A DNA stretch of 64,000 nucleotides. Source: Candidatus Hydrogenedentota bacterium (GTDB lineage Bacteria > Hydrogenedentota > Hydrogenedentia > Hydrogenedentales > SLHB01). The notes beneath the pieces are model-generated. The model saw only the letters and a program-made list of their open reading frames with translations, had not been told where the DNA came from and made no database searches. Location: positions 1 to 64,000 of the forward strand of contig JAKPDK010000182.1 of NCBI GenBank assembly GCA_029552745.1, in the 5' to 3' direction. The position numbers and the translations under genes were made by a program. This document shows positions 38,534-45,419 of the stretch, piece after piece (the first letter of the stretch is position 1; every line of letters begins with the position of its first letter).

Positions 38534-39010
38534 TTATTGTTCCGGGCTGGAAACAGGCAATTGTCGTCTCATTATGATCGCGTCCTCGTTGCCAAGAGAA
38601 TAATATCCTTTCCGACGTCCTGTTTCCTGAAAACCTGCCGTAAGATATAAATGCCTTGCTGGAATGTTTGATTCGCGCACCTCGAGAAAGGCATGTTTTG
38701 CGCCCAAATACGTCGCTTGTTCCAGTAAATATTGAAGTAATTTTTTTCCTAATCCTCGTCGACGGCATTCGGGCTTGACCGTTATATTCATGATTTCTGC
38801 CTCGTCCGCCGCTAGCCAAAACCCGCCGAAACCAGCGATCATTGCTGCAAGGAGCATAACATAGAAATGAGATACAGGGTTATCGAGTTCTGCGCGGAAA
38901 AGGGCTGCCGACCAGGGGTCGGGATAGGACACTTGGGCGATAGCGGTCACCTCGGAGATGTGTTGGGGGGCAAGTCTGATAAATTGTATGTCTTGCAGCG
39001 CGGAATTCAT
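38534..39010 (-). CDS. rimI: Ribosomal-protein-alanine N-acetyltransferase RimI
   Basis: The 158-residue GNAT enzyme has the acetyl-CoA loop 'NITVKPECRRRGLGKKLLQ', followed by 'AFLEVRESNIPARHLYLTAGF', which is typical of RimI (N-terminal acetylation of ribosomal protein S18, or N-alpha acetylation in general). Its start overlaps the tsaB stop by four bases. The tsaB-rimI pairing is a widely conserved operon and supports the assignment. Confidence 0.88.
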   Translation of the reverse strand: MNSALQDIQFIRLAPQHISEVTAIAQVSYPDPWSAALFRAELDNPVSHFYVMLLAAMIAGFGGFWLAADEAEIMNITVKPECRRRGLGKKLLQYLLEQATYLGAKHAFLEVRESNIPARHLYLTAGFQETGRRKGYYSLGNEDAIIMRRQLPVSSPEQ

Positions 39011-39750
39011 GGTGTCTTTCGGGCATGCATTTCTTCGGCTTGAGATTTTCTCAGATAAATCGGAGCGATGAGGATGCCTTCGTCTGATGGGGCTTGTGGT
39101 TTGTAGAGTGAAAATGCCTCGCGCGCAATCGCAGAAGCCCTCGGCACGGCGTGTTCTTCGGATACAAAATACGCCTGTGGGAAACGTTGACGGATGGCGT
39201 CGCGATATAGTCGAGTGCCGTTACCCATAAAAAAGAGTGGGGCAGCTGTATGCTCGATTTGATCAAGCAGTTTCCCGATGGGACACACCAGGTCGGGTGT
39301 GAGTTTGGTTCGGTGTCCGGCTTCGTACCGGTAAATGGCGCCAAATACTTCTTGCATTCTCGCGTCCAAGATGGGGCAGACCCAGCCTTCCACAAATGTG
39401 CCTAGCCGCGTCATTGCGTCCAGCGTGGGTACGCCGACCAATGGCAATTTTGTTGCAGCAGCCAAGCCCTTCCACGCCGCTAAGCCTACACGCAAGCCTG
39501 TGAAGGAACCTGGACCAATGGATACGGCTAACAAACGGATTGTTTCCAACGGACAACCGCTCTGGCAAAGGAGGGTGTCGAGCAGCGAGAGCAATTTTTC
39601 GGTGTGAGAACGAAAACAATCGAGTGTGATTTCGCCGAGAAGATTCATCGGTACTCGGGCTTTTGAGGGGTTCGGTTCCTCAGGATCGAGAAACTCGAAA
39701 ACCCCGAGCGAGAGGATCTCGGTGCTGGTGTCAACCGCCAAAATCTTCAT
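39007..39750 (-). CDS. tsaB: tRNA threonylcarbamoyladenosine biosynthesis protein TsaB
   Basis: TsaB is the inactive paralogue partner of TsaD in t6A37 tRNA modification. The 247-residue protein has the ASKHA N-terminus 'ILAVDTSTEILSLGV', 'LLAVSIGPGSFTGLRVGLAAWKGLA' in pattern and 'VCPILDARMQEVFGAIY', all family hallmarks. It lies directly upstream of rimI with a four-base overlap. Confidence 0.92.
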   Translation of the reverse strand: MKILAVDTSTEILSLGVFEFLDPEEPNPSKARVPMNLLGEITLDCFRSHTEKLLSLLDTLLCQSGCPLETIRLLAVSIGPGSFTGLRVGLAAWKGLAAATKLPLVGVPTLDAMTRLGTFVEGWVCPILDARMQEVFGAIYRYEAGHRTKLTPDLVCPIGKLLDQIEHTAAPLFFMGNGTRLYRDAIRQRFPQAYFVSEEHAVPRASAIAREAFSLYKPQAPSDEGILIAPIYLRKSQAEEMHARKTP

Positions 39751-39855
39751 TTATTTGTCACTTTGTTTAGAAAAGGTCAACGCGGTATTCACCTTCTGGA
39801 ACACATGTTATAAATGTAGCCACTATTGAAGGTTGTCTTGTCGCAGAACACGCTC

Positions 39856-40239
39856 TCAACCCAATTCCTGAGGCGGCTCTGAAACATTGCTGAGGGGGGA
39901 CGACGGAGGGATGATATCCTCGGGGCGGTCTTTTCCCTCATCGGAAACGTTGGCAGCGTTGCCGGCAATAAGTTGTTTCATTAGTTTGCCCGGACGAAAC
40001 GTTACCACGCGCCGTTTGGGTACGGGCACCTGATCACCGGTTCGAGGGTTTCGCCCCATTCGCGATGCGCGCGTTTTGACTTCAAACACACCGAAATCCC
40101 GAAGCTCCCACCGCAACCCTTGTTCCAGAGCGCTGCTGAGTGTGGCAAACATCGCCTCGACGATTCGAGCGACGTCCGCTTGCGGAATCCCTGTCTTCTC
40201 TGTTACTCGAAGCACCAAATCACGTTTTGTCACCGTCAC
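39856..40239 (-). CDS. HU/IHF-family DNA-binding protein with C-terminal extension
   Basis: The protein of about 127 residues is a nucleoid-associated HU/IHF homologue. It has 'TVTKRDLVLRVTEKTGIPQADV' in pattern at the start, 'LRDFGVFEVKTRASRMGRNPRTGD' in pattern (the DNA-contacting arm with GRNPRTG) and 'VVTFRPGKLMKQLI'. The last 30-35 residues are an acidic, Pro/Ser-rich tail not usual for HU. I prefer GTG at 40239 as start because a strong GGAGGA site lies 9 bases upstream and the family begins at this position. The frame also allows ATG at 40296 or 40308, which would add up to 23 residues. A good promoter lies at 40331-40360. Confidence 0.85.
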   Translation of the reverse strand: MTVTKRDLVLRVTEKTGIPQADVARIVEAMFATLSSALEQGLRWELRDFGVFEVKTRASRMGRNPRTGDQVPVPKRRVVTFRPGKLMKQLIAGNAANVSDEGKDRPEDIIPPSSPLSNVSEPPQELG

Positions 40240-40330
40240 GGGTTCAGTTCCTCCCCGCCGATCCGATAAGTTTGAGCTCGGCTCTGCCTCCAACATAAAA
40301 GCCCTCATGTATTGACGTTACCGCAGAGCC

Positions 40331-40360
40331 ATTATAGGAATTGCAAACAAATTGATGCAA
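40331..40360 (-). promoter_or_regulatory. Promoter of the HU/IHF gene
   Basis: On the minus strand TTGCAT and a perfect TATAAT are separated by 18 bases. A transcript would begin about 15 bases before the ATG at 40308 and about 85 bases before the preferred GTG at 40239. Confidence 0.65.
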
Positions 40361-40377
40361 GAAAATGGATTCGTCCC

Positions 40378-40410
40378 GTGCCTTTGGTGCTTTTCTTGTC
40401 GGACAAGGAC
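40378..40410 (+). repeat. CCTTTGGTGCTTTT / TTGTCGGACAAGG element
   Basis: This short intergenic element is repeated in reverse at 44974-45005 (TCCTTGTCCGACATAAAAAA then GTGCCTAAGGTAC). Partial copies occur at 9000, 23491 and 52347. Each copy lies between genes and none is coding. Confidence 0.6.
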
Positions 40411-40517
40411 TTCAGGATGTGAAAATCTACTAAGGACCGAAGACAAAGTTCCATTCGTCAGTCCTTTGTAGGGGCGCACTGCTGTGCTCCCTTTTATCCC
40501 CGACATTCCCCGTAGGG

Positions 40518-40533
40518 GCGAGGCATGCCTCGC
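40518..40533. repeat. Perfect palindrome GCGAGGCATGCCTCGC, second copy
   Basis: It is identical to the palindrome at 9173-9188, again preceded by GTAGGG. It is part of the dispersed hairpin family in this genome. Confidence 0.7.
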
Positions 40534-40615
40534 AATGACATCGGGGGGTGTTACGCGAGCGGCTGTCGTGCTTGGTTTTCTTCCAGTCTTCTCCGTGGGG
40601 GCAAGGGATTCATGA

Positions 40616-40651
40616 GTAGGGCGACCACAGGGGGTCGCCCCTACGTTTTTT
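40616..40651 (+). repeat. GTAGGGCG...CGCCCCTAC hairpin followed by a T-run
   Basis: The arms GTAGGGCGACC and GGTCGCCCCTAC pair with one bulge around a short loop and are followed by TTTTTT. It has terminator shape, but no gene on the plus strand ends before it, so it is listed as a dispersed hairpin repeat. Confidence 0.55.
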
Positions 40652-40684
40652 AGGATACCCCTTTTTTACCATGCCCGCCTTACT

Positions 40685-40834
40685 GTTATTGTGAGGAGCG
40701 AGTCTGCGAGGCGACGACGCAATCCCCTCAACTTTTGTAGGGGCGCACTGCTGTGCGCCCTATCCCGACTCCGGGTTTCCCCCTGACATCCGAGGGGATT
40801 GCCATGTCGTGCCTGCGGCACTTTTCGCAATGAC
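40685..40834 (-). repeat. GTCATTGCGAGG-type inverted-repeat element, copy 4
   Basis: The 150-base element begins GTTATTGTGAGGAGCGAG and ends CACTTTTCGCAATGAC. Its centre contains an inserted 'TAGGGGCGCACTGCTGTGC' hairpin, so it is a nested composite. Orientation is as in copy 1. Confidence 0.7.
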
Positions 40835-40913
40835 GGTGTTCGAAAGTAATCACAGTGGGACGGGGTAGAGGTACTCCTTCTTTCTTGTAGCGGCGTAATG
40901 CGGGATCAAAAAA

Positions 40914-40943
40914 TTGACTTTGGGCTACTAAGGATGATATATT
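40914..40943 (+). promoter_or_regulatory. Candidate promoter of tRNA-Asp
   Basis: TTGACT and TATATT are separated by 18 bases, about 47 bases upstream of the mature tRNA 5' end. Confidence 0.5.
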
Positions 40944-40989
40944 TTTGGCGACGGTGGTGGTTAGGAAGCCGTCATCCAGCCCCGTGTGC

Positions 40990-41067
40990 GGGGGCGTAGT
41001 TCAGCTGGTTTAGAACGCCGGCCTGTCACGCCGGAGGTCGCGAGTTCGAGTCTCGTCGCTCCCGCCA
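40990..41067 (+). tRNA. tRNA-Asp (anticodon GUC)
   Basis: A full cloverleaf is readable. The acceptor stem pairs GGGGGCG with CGCTCCC. The D arm contains AGTTCAGCTGG, and the anticodon stem CCGGC/GCCGG has loop CTGTCAC, giving anticodon GTC at 41025-41027. The T arm has TTCGAGT, then discriminator G at 41064 and an encoded CCA at 41065-41067. No neighbouring tRNA lies beside it; the second PilT gene follows on the other strand. Confidence 0.95.
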
Positions 41068-41114
41068 TTTCTTCTCTAAGCCTTAATTCCCACAGCGTTG
41101 GTGTTGGCGCTTTC

Positions 41115-42203
41115 TTAGTCGGTGGGAGGCGTGAAGGGGATGTGTGCCCCTTGAAAATAACGCATGAGATCGTCTTTGTCGACGGCTTTGCGATAAGCTT
41201 CTGCCGGGTCAATGACATCTTCTTTTACTAATCTAGTGAGTTCTTCGTTCAGCAAGGTCATACCTTCTTTTTTGCCAGTTTGCATGATGGTCATGATCTG
41301 GCTCGTTTTGGATTCGCGGATTAATGCCGAGACTGCTGGTGTGACGACGAGGACTTCATAAACGCCGACGCGTCCGCCTCCTTTTTTCTTCAGCAGATTT
41401 TGGGCGACGACGCCTTTCAACGTGTCAGCAAGCATCAGGCGGATTTGACCCTGTTGCTCGTAAGGGAACTGGTCAATAAGGCGGTTTACTGTAGAAATAG
41501 CCGTGGTCGTGTGCAACGTGCCGAAGACTAAGTGCCCCGTCTCAGCCGTCTCGATGGCGATATGGGTTGTCTCCAAGTCCCGCATTTCGCCCACCAGAAC
41601 GATGTCGGGATCTTCGCGCAGGGCAGCCCGCAGGGCAGCCTTGAAACTTTGGGTGTGGGAATAGACCTCGCGTTGGTTGACGAGACAACGTTTGTTGGGA
41701 TGTACGAACTCGATTGGATCTTCGATGGTAATGATGTGGTCGTTTCGGGTGGCGTTGATATAGTCGATCATCGCGGCGAGGGTGGTCGATTTTCCTGAAC
41801 CGGTGGGTCCTGTGACGAGGACGAGTCCTTTGGTCAGGTTGCAGAACTTCTTGATGCTTTCCGGTAGTCCCAATTGTTCGAAGGTGAGGATTTTGGTTGG
41901 GATGACGCGAAAGACAGCCCCAATACCTTTATGGTCTCGAAAGACATTGACGCGAAATCTTCCCACTTCGGGTAATTCATAGGCAAAGTCTGTATCATTG
42001 CGTTCGTTAAATTCTGCCTCATTTTTCGGGGGCATGATCTCATAGAGGAGCGTCTTGGCAGTCTGTTCGGATATGGGTTCTTCATTACGTAATGCTACTA
42101 GGCCGCCATCGATACGGAGGATGGGGCGACAACCCGTGGAGTAATGGAGGTCGGAAGCTTTGTGTTCTACAACGAGCCGCAGGTATTTGTCGATTTGTGG
42201 CAT
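41115..42203 (-). CDS. Second PilT-family retraction ATPase
   Basis: The 362-residue ATPase resembles PilT/PilU. It has 'ASDLHYSTGCRPILRIDGG', Walker A 'GPTGSGKSTTLAAMIDYIN', Asp box 'IEDPIEFVHPNKR', 'DIVLVGEMRDLETTHIAIETAETGH' in pattern and 'LVFGTLHTTTAISTVNRLIDQF'. It differs throughout from the PilT at 18040-19107, so it is an old paralogue and not a recent copy. A GGGAGG site lies close upstream of the ATG. It follows two small ORFs on the same strand. It may be a PilU-like accessory retraction motor. Confidence 0.88.
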   Translation of the reverse strand: MPQIDKYLRLVVEHKASDLHYSTGCRPILRIDGGLVALRNEEPISEQTAKTLLYEIMPPKNEAEFNERNDTDFAYELPEVGRFRVNVFRDHKGIGAVFRVIPTKILTFEQLGLPESIKKFCNLTKGLVLVTGPTGSGKSTTLAAMIDYINATRNDHIITIEDPIEFVHPNKRCLVNQREVYSHTQSFKAALRAALREDPDIVLVGEMRDLETTHIAIETAETGHLVFGTLHTTTAISTVNRLIDQFPYEQQGQIRLMLADTLKGVVAQNLLKKKGGGRVGVYEVLVVTPAVSALIRESKTSQIMTIMQTGKKEGMTLLNEELTRLVKEDVIDPAEAYRKAVDKDDLMRYFQGAHIPFTPPTD

Positions 42204-42222
42204 TTAAGGATCCTCCCACTCA

Positions 42223-42405
42223 TTACAGGATGATGTTCCAACATAGCACGTCTTTACAACGAGAGCAACCAATGCGTGTGGTCGATCCACCAGACTCACG
42301 GGTCCCCCGGTTCGATGCAAAAAATACGCCCCTTCTTCCGGGCACGTAGGGACGCAATTCGGGCGATACTTCATCGGGTACTGCGCACCAACGCCCTAAT
42401 ACCAA
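42223..42405 (-). CDS. Possible small protein (60 residues) between the 61-residue gene and pilT2
   Basis: This short frame appears to start at a TTG that overlaps the stop of the 61-residue gene and ends 19 bases before the second PilT gene. The product has a CSRCKDVLC motif near its C-terminus and no recognised domain. Tight packing in the same orientation is the only support. It may instead be a degraded or non-coding spacer. Confidence 0.35.
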   Translation of the reverse strand: MVLGRWCAVPDEVSPELRPYVPGRRGVFFASNRGTRESGGSTTRIGCSRCKDVLCWNIIL

Positions 42406-42581
42406 ATGGACGTCACCACAACGGGCTCTTGGCTAAGCGTTTCGCGATGATGTTCCGTGCAGAAGCACTGGCTCACCATCTTGGGCTCAACACGGTGGGA
42501 CTCCATCCACTGGTTAATCGTATCGTCCATCTGTTTGAGCCCTTCCATGGTTACTTTGCCGACAAATGTTTGGACGCGCAT
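42396..42581 (-). CDS. Small conserved-looking hypothetical protein (61 residues)
   Basis: The product begins MRVQTFVGKVTMEGLKQMDD and ends 'EEPVVVTSIWY'-like ('SQEPVVVTSIWY'). It is compact, with one amphipathic helix and two strands, and Cys-containing 'SQCFCTEHHRE'. The ATG at 42581 has GGGAGG seven bases upstream, a strong site, while the longer frame to 42641 lacks one. A TATACT -10-like box lies at about 42660-42665 upstream. I do not know its function; it may be co-transcribed with the second PilT gene. Confidence 0.65.
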   Translation of the reverse strand: MRVQTFVGKVTMEGLKQMDDTINQWMESHRVEPKMVSQCFCTEHHRETLSQEPVVVTSIWY

Positions 42582-42770
42582 GGCTGAACCTCCCCTTGCT
42601 TGCTCTGCAGTACCCGGTAGCCGATTTGCTGGATGAAACATATCTTTACCTTCACTGCTAGTATATCACAAATTTACACATTTCTAATAGATGTCTTTTT
42701 TTTCCTTTTGGGAAGGACGGGCGCCTTTATGAGAACCATGCCGGCACGAATCAAAGAATTGTTGCGATTC

Positions 42771-44015
42771 CTATAACAAGACCTCTGCGCCCTTGCCTTG
42801 CGCGATCAGGGACGTATAATGATCCAGCTCTTTTTGTACTTCGGGGTCGGTCAGGTCGATGGTTTTCTTCCGTTCCGCCGACATGTACGCCGCTTGGCAG
42901 AGTTTGGTGATCTCACAGCCGTATTCCCAGGTCAATTTGGCGTCACGTCCAGCGCGGAAAGACGCTACTGCATCCTCGAGTTCATCCACGTAACCGTACA
43001 GATCGGCTTCGTTGGGCTGAACGGGTAGCAGTCCGCGGGTGGCAGTGGCTTTTTCGAGCGCTTGTTCGGCATTGGCGACAGCTTCGGCGGCTGCATCGGC
43101 GATAAAGATTTCAAGAGGCGACCGCAGCGAATTGATTTCGAACGCGTATCCGGGACCGAGTCCATCCATGTAGAGCCGTAGTCCTTGCTTGTCAAACATC
43201 CAGGAATTGGTGAACTGCCCTTTTACTTTTTGGCCCGTTTCGGGATTTTGAAACGTGACGATCCCGGTGGCAAAATCCTCCGCAGGAGTTTTGGCGTAAT
43301 CCACCCCGGTGCGTTCCAGTAACTGTTTGCGATAAACGGGCTGTCCCCATTTCAATAAGGCGGTTTCCGCATTGACCGCCACGGGTTTCATAAAGTTGAT
43401 TGGTTTTTCGGGAGGTGTCAGTGCAAACCAATTGACGGCGATACTGTGGCATGCCATGTCGGATAGTACGCCGCCGCCTTGTCGAGTCGGATCCCAGAAC
43501 CAGGGTTCGTGGGGTCCTCCGTGTTCCTCGCTGCTGCGAACAAGTGACAAGGGTCCCATCGCACGCTGTACACGTTCCAGTTGTTTGAGTGCGGCTTTCA
43601 CGGTCTTCATATGAATTTGGTTTTCGAAGTATGCCGTGGGTACACCAGCGTCTTGTCCCAGCCGTACGATTTCCTTTGCTTCTGCCACAGTTCGTCCCAA
43701 GGGCTTTTCGCAAATGATGCCTTTTAAATTGGCGCCTTTTTTGACGGCATCTACCACGGCGCCGATGATGTCCAGCCGTACGTAATTGGGCACAAACACC
43801 GCTACGGCATCGCAATGGTTACACAGTTCGGCTATGTTGGGGAAGACCTTGCAGTCGCCCACGCCGGTTTCCTTTGCAAAAGCGGCGAGTTCTTCGGCGC
43901 CTTTCAAAGCACATACGCCTGCCAGTTCTGCATCACGTACCATACGTAACGCGACCGCTTGAAACCGTGCAATGAATCCCGCCCCGATAAAACCGAGTTT
44001 GAACTTTTCAGCCAT
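42771..44015 (-). CDS. Gfo/Idh/MocA-family oxidoreductase
   Basis: The 414-residue cytoplasmic NAD(P)-dependent dehydrogenase has an N-terminal Rossmann fold ('KLGFIGAGFIARFQAVAL'), the 'ICEKPLGRTVAEAKEIV' motif with the catalytic-region Lys of the EKP signature, and a C-terminal alpha/beta domain with 'GGGVLSDMACHSIAVNWFAL'. Start at 44015 has GGAGG 8 bases upstream; the frame extends to 44057. Family members oxidise sugars or inositols; the substrate is not visible. It stands alone, with repeats upstream. Confidence 0.88.
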   Translation of the reverse strand: MAEKFKLGFIGAGFIARFQAVALRMVRDAELAGVCALKGAEELAAFAKETGVGDCKVFPNIAELCNHCDAVAVFVPNYVRLDIIGAVVDAVKKGANLKGIICEKPLGRTVAEAKEIVRLGQDAGVPTAYFENQIHMKTVKAALKQLERVQRAMGPLSLVRSSEEHGGPHEPWFWDPTRQGGGVLSDMACHSIAVNWFALTPPEKPINFMKPVAVNAETALLKWGQPVYRKQLLERTGVDYAKTPAEDFATGIVTFQNPETGQKVKGQFTNSWMFDKQGLRLYMDGLGPGYAFEINSLRSPLEIFIADAAAEAVANAEQALEKATATRGLLPVQPNEADLYGYVDELEDAVASFRAGRDAKLTWEYGCEITKLCQAAYMSAERKKTIDLTDPEVQKELDHYTSLIAQGKGAEVLL

Positions 44016-44336
44016 CGTCTTGTCCTCCGTTTGTTGACATCTTCTTAGTATGGACATTACCGCGGATGTTTGTTGTCACATGTCTGAAGCTAGCCTTGCT
44101 ATTTAGTAAACCATACCAAAAGTGAAACTGCAAACCGTTGGTCAAAAATATGCCCGCGCACAGTAGCTTTGATTAGTGGGACAAACTTCTCCGATATGGG
44201 CAGAAAGACCTTTTTTGACGCTAACAGCAGAAATCGTTTTAGTTCCGCGTTAAAGAAGTAGAGGCGGGTTCCAAACCCGCCCCAAAACAACGCTCCGGCA
44301 CCAATAACTAGGGAAGGAGATGGGAAAAACTGCTCT

Positions 44337-44597
44337 CTACGCGCGCAAATCTATATGCAGGGGAACATCCAAATGCTTCTCACCCAAAAACTTGATAATT
44401 AGAGCCAGCATGGCTTGTCTGTCATTGATAGCCGTCCGGGCAAGGGCTTCGCCCACTTCGCTTGTCGAGGAAAAAGGTGGGGTGAGGACACTCGGCTGCG
44501 AAGTGGGCGGGGGAGTGAAGCGTGGTGGGCGACTAATCGCATCACTCCCCAAAAATGTCGGTTCAACAGATGCTTGTACTATGGGGTGAACCGTCAT
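44337..44597 (-). CDS. Possible small hypothetical protein (86 residues)
   Basis: The frame has an ATG at 44597 with AAGGA 9 bases upstream. The product is Pro/Ser/Thr-rich in its first half and has an amphipathic helical second half ('NDRQAMLALIIKFLGEKHLD'). No family is recognised and both neighbours are far away. It may be a real small gene, a remnant or chance. Confidence 0.35.
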   Translation of the reverse strand: MTVHPIVQASVEPTFLGSDAISRPPRFTPPPTSQPSVLTPPFSSTSEVGEALARTAINDRQAMLALIIKFLGEKHLDVPLHIDLRA

Positions 44598-44782
44598 ACC
44601 TTGCCATCCTTGGCGTTGTTGCCCTACAGGGTTGCCGTCCTTGGTTTCCCTTACGCTTCATATTATCGTCAACCTGACGAAAATCTTGAGCGGTGAGAAA
44701 AATCTGGCTGACCGGTTCAGGTATTCGCGGATCTTATGCCCCTGACCTCATCCTTCGTGCGTTTGCGTTGCATTTCCGCGCT

Positions 44783-44925
44783 GTCATTGCGAGGAGTGCC
44801 GTTAGGCACGACGTGGCAATTCCCTGGGGAATTGGAAAGAAGCGCCGCCTCAGCACGGGGTACATTTGCGCTGCGCGGTTGAGGGGATTGCTTCGTCGCT
44901 TCGAAGACTCGCTCCTCGCAATGAC
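44783..44925 (+). repeat. GTCATTGCGAGG-type inverted-repeat element, copy 5 (143 bp)
   Basis: It begins GTCATTGCGAGGAGTGCC and ends CTCGCTCCTCGCAATGAC. Order of modules, orientation and length (143 bases) equal those of copy 2 at 11696-11838, with differences concentrated in the middle. Confidence 0.8.
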
Positions 44926-44973
44926 AACCAGGGGCATCGTCTTCAGCCTGTAGTAGGTTTTGCCCTCCTCATT

Positions 44974-45005
44974 TCCTTGTCCGACATAAAAAAGTGCCTA
45001 AGGTA
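44974..45005 (-). repeat. CCTTTGGTGCTTTT / TTGTCGGACAAGG element, inverted copy
   Basis: Its reverse complement reads GTACCTTAGGCACTTTTTTA then TGTCGGACAAGGA, matching the copy at 40378-40410 with a few changes. Confidence 0.6.
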
Positions 45006-45023
45006 CTGGACTAATACAAAGAA

Positions 45024-45052
45024 TTGACATAAAGGGGCTTAACGTATAAAAT
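45024..45052 (+). promoter_or_regulatory. Promoter of tRNA-Cys (and tRNA-Leu)
   Basis: TTGACA and TAAAAT are separated by 17 bases, with the tRNA-Cys 5' end 17 bases after the -10 box. It is a strong stable-RNA-type promoter and could drive both tRNAs. Confidence 0.7.
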
Positions 45053-45068
45053 GTTAGTGTTTTGAAGA

Positions 45069-45144
45069 GGCGGCATAGCCAAGCTGGTAAGGCAATGGTT
45101 TGCAAAACCATGTACCCCCGGTTCGAGTCCGGGTGCCGCCTCCA
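45069..45144 (+). tRNA. tRNA-Cys (anticodon GCA)
   Basis: The acceptor stem pairs GGCGGCA with TGCCGCC. The anticodon stem TGGTT/AACCA has loop TTGCAAA, giving GCA at 45102-45104. The T arm has TTCGAGT, discriminator T at 45141 and an encoded CCA at 45142-45144. It lies 62 bases before tRNA-Leu. Confidence 0.95.
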
Positions 45145-45206
45145 TAACATTTGAATGCCGAGCCGCCGATTTGTTGTATGGTCATGGTGGGAATGGGTGT
45201 GGCGGC

Positions 45207-45291
45207 GGGCGAGTGGTGGAACGGAATACACGGCGGACTTAAAATCCGCTGCCCACAAGGCTTGAGGGTTCGAATCCCTCCTCGCCCACCA
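45207..45291 (+). tRNA. tRNA-Leu (anticodon UAA)
   Basis: This is a class II tRNA with a long variable arm. The acceptor stem pairs GGGCGAG with CTCGCCC. The anticodon stem GCGGA/TCCGC has loop CTTAAAA with TAA at 45240-45242. The variable arm is GCCCACAAGGCTT. The T arm GAGGG-TTCGAAT-CCCTC is followed by discriminator A at 45288 and an encoded CCA. Confidence 0.95.
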
Positions 45292-45419
45292 GTGAACAGT
45301 TGGAATGGCAGGGGGGCCTGGCTACCCGGAGCAGCGGGTGTAACGAAGGGATATGAAGATAAAATACCGTGGCAACAGGGATAGCGCCGGGCGGGGCTTG
45401 TGCAGACGGGGAAAGAGCT

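Larger units (their letters stand above)
40240..40989. other. Repeat-rich intergenic region before tRNA-Asp
   Basis: Apart from the HU/IHF leader, this 750-base stretch holds only repeats and the tRNA promoter: a GTGCCTTTGGTGCTTTTC element at 40378, 'TAGGGGCGCACTGCTGTGC' copies at about 40470 and 40739, the GCGAGGCATGCCTCGC palindrome at 40518, a GTAGGGCG...CGCCCCTAC hairpin at 40616 with a T-run, and an inverted-repeat element at 40685-40834. I see no gene. Confidence 0.65.
44016..45068. other. Long intergenic region with one doubtful ORF and repeats
   Basis: This kilobase contains the 143-base inverted-repeat element at 44783-44925, an inverted CCTTTGGTGC-type element at 44974-45005, the tRNA-Cys promoter at 45024 and one possible small gene on the minus strand (44337-44597). 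Other short open frames here lack ribosome sites and are not accepted. Confidence 0.6.

Noticed and set aside
40616-40651. Transcription terminator
   Set aside because: It has a hairpin and T-run, but no plus-strand gene ends upstream; related hairpins without T-runs occur elsewhere, so it is treated as a repeat.
44320-44589. Plus-strand 89-residue frame
   Set aside because: It has no convincing family or composition and overlaps a minus-strand frame with a better ribosome site; neither is certain, but this one is weaker.
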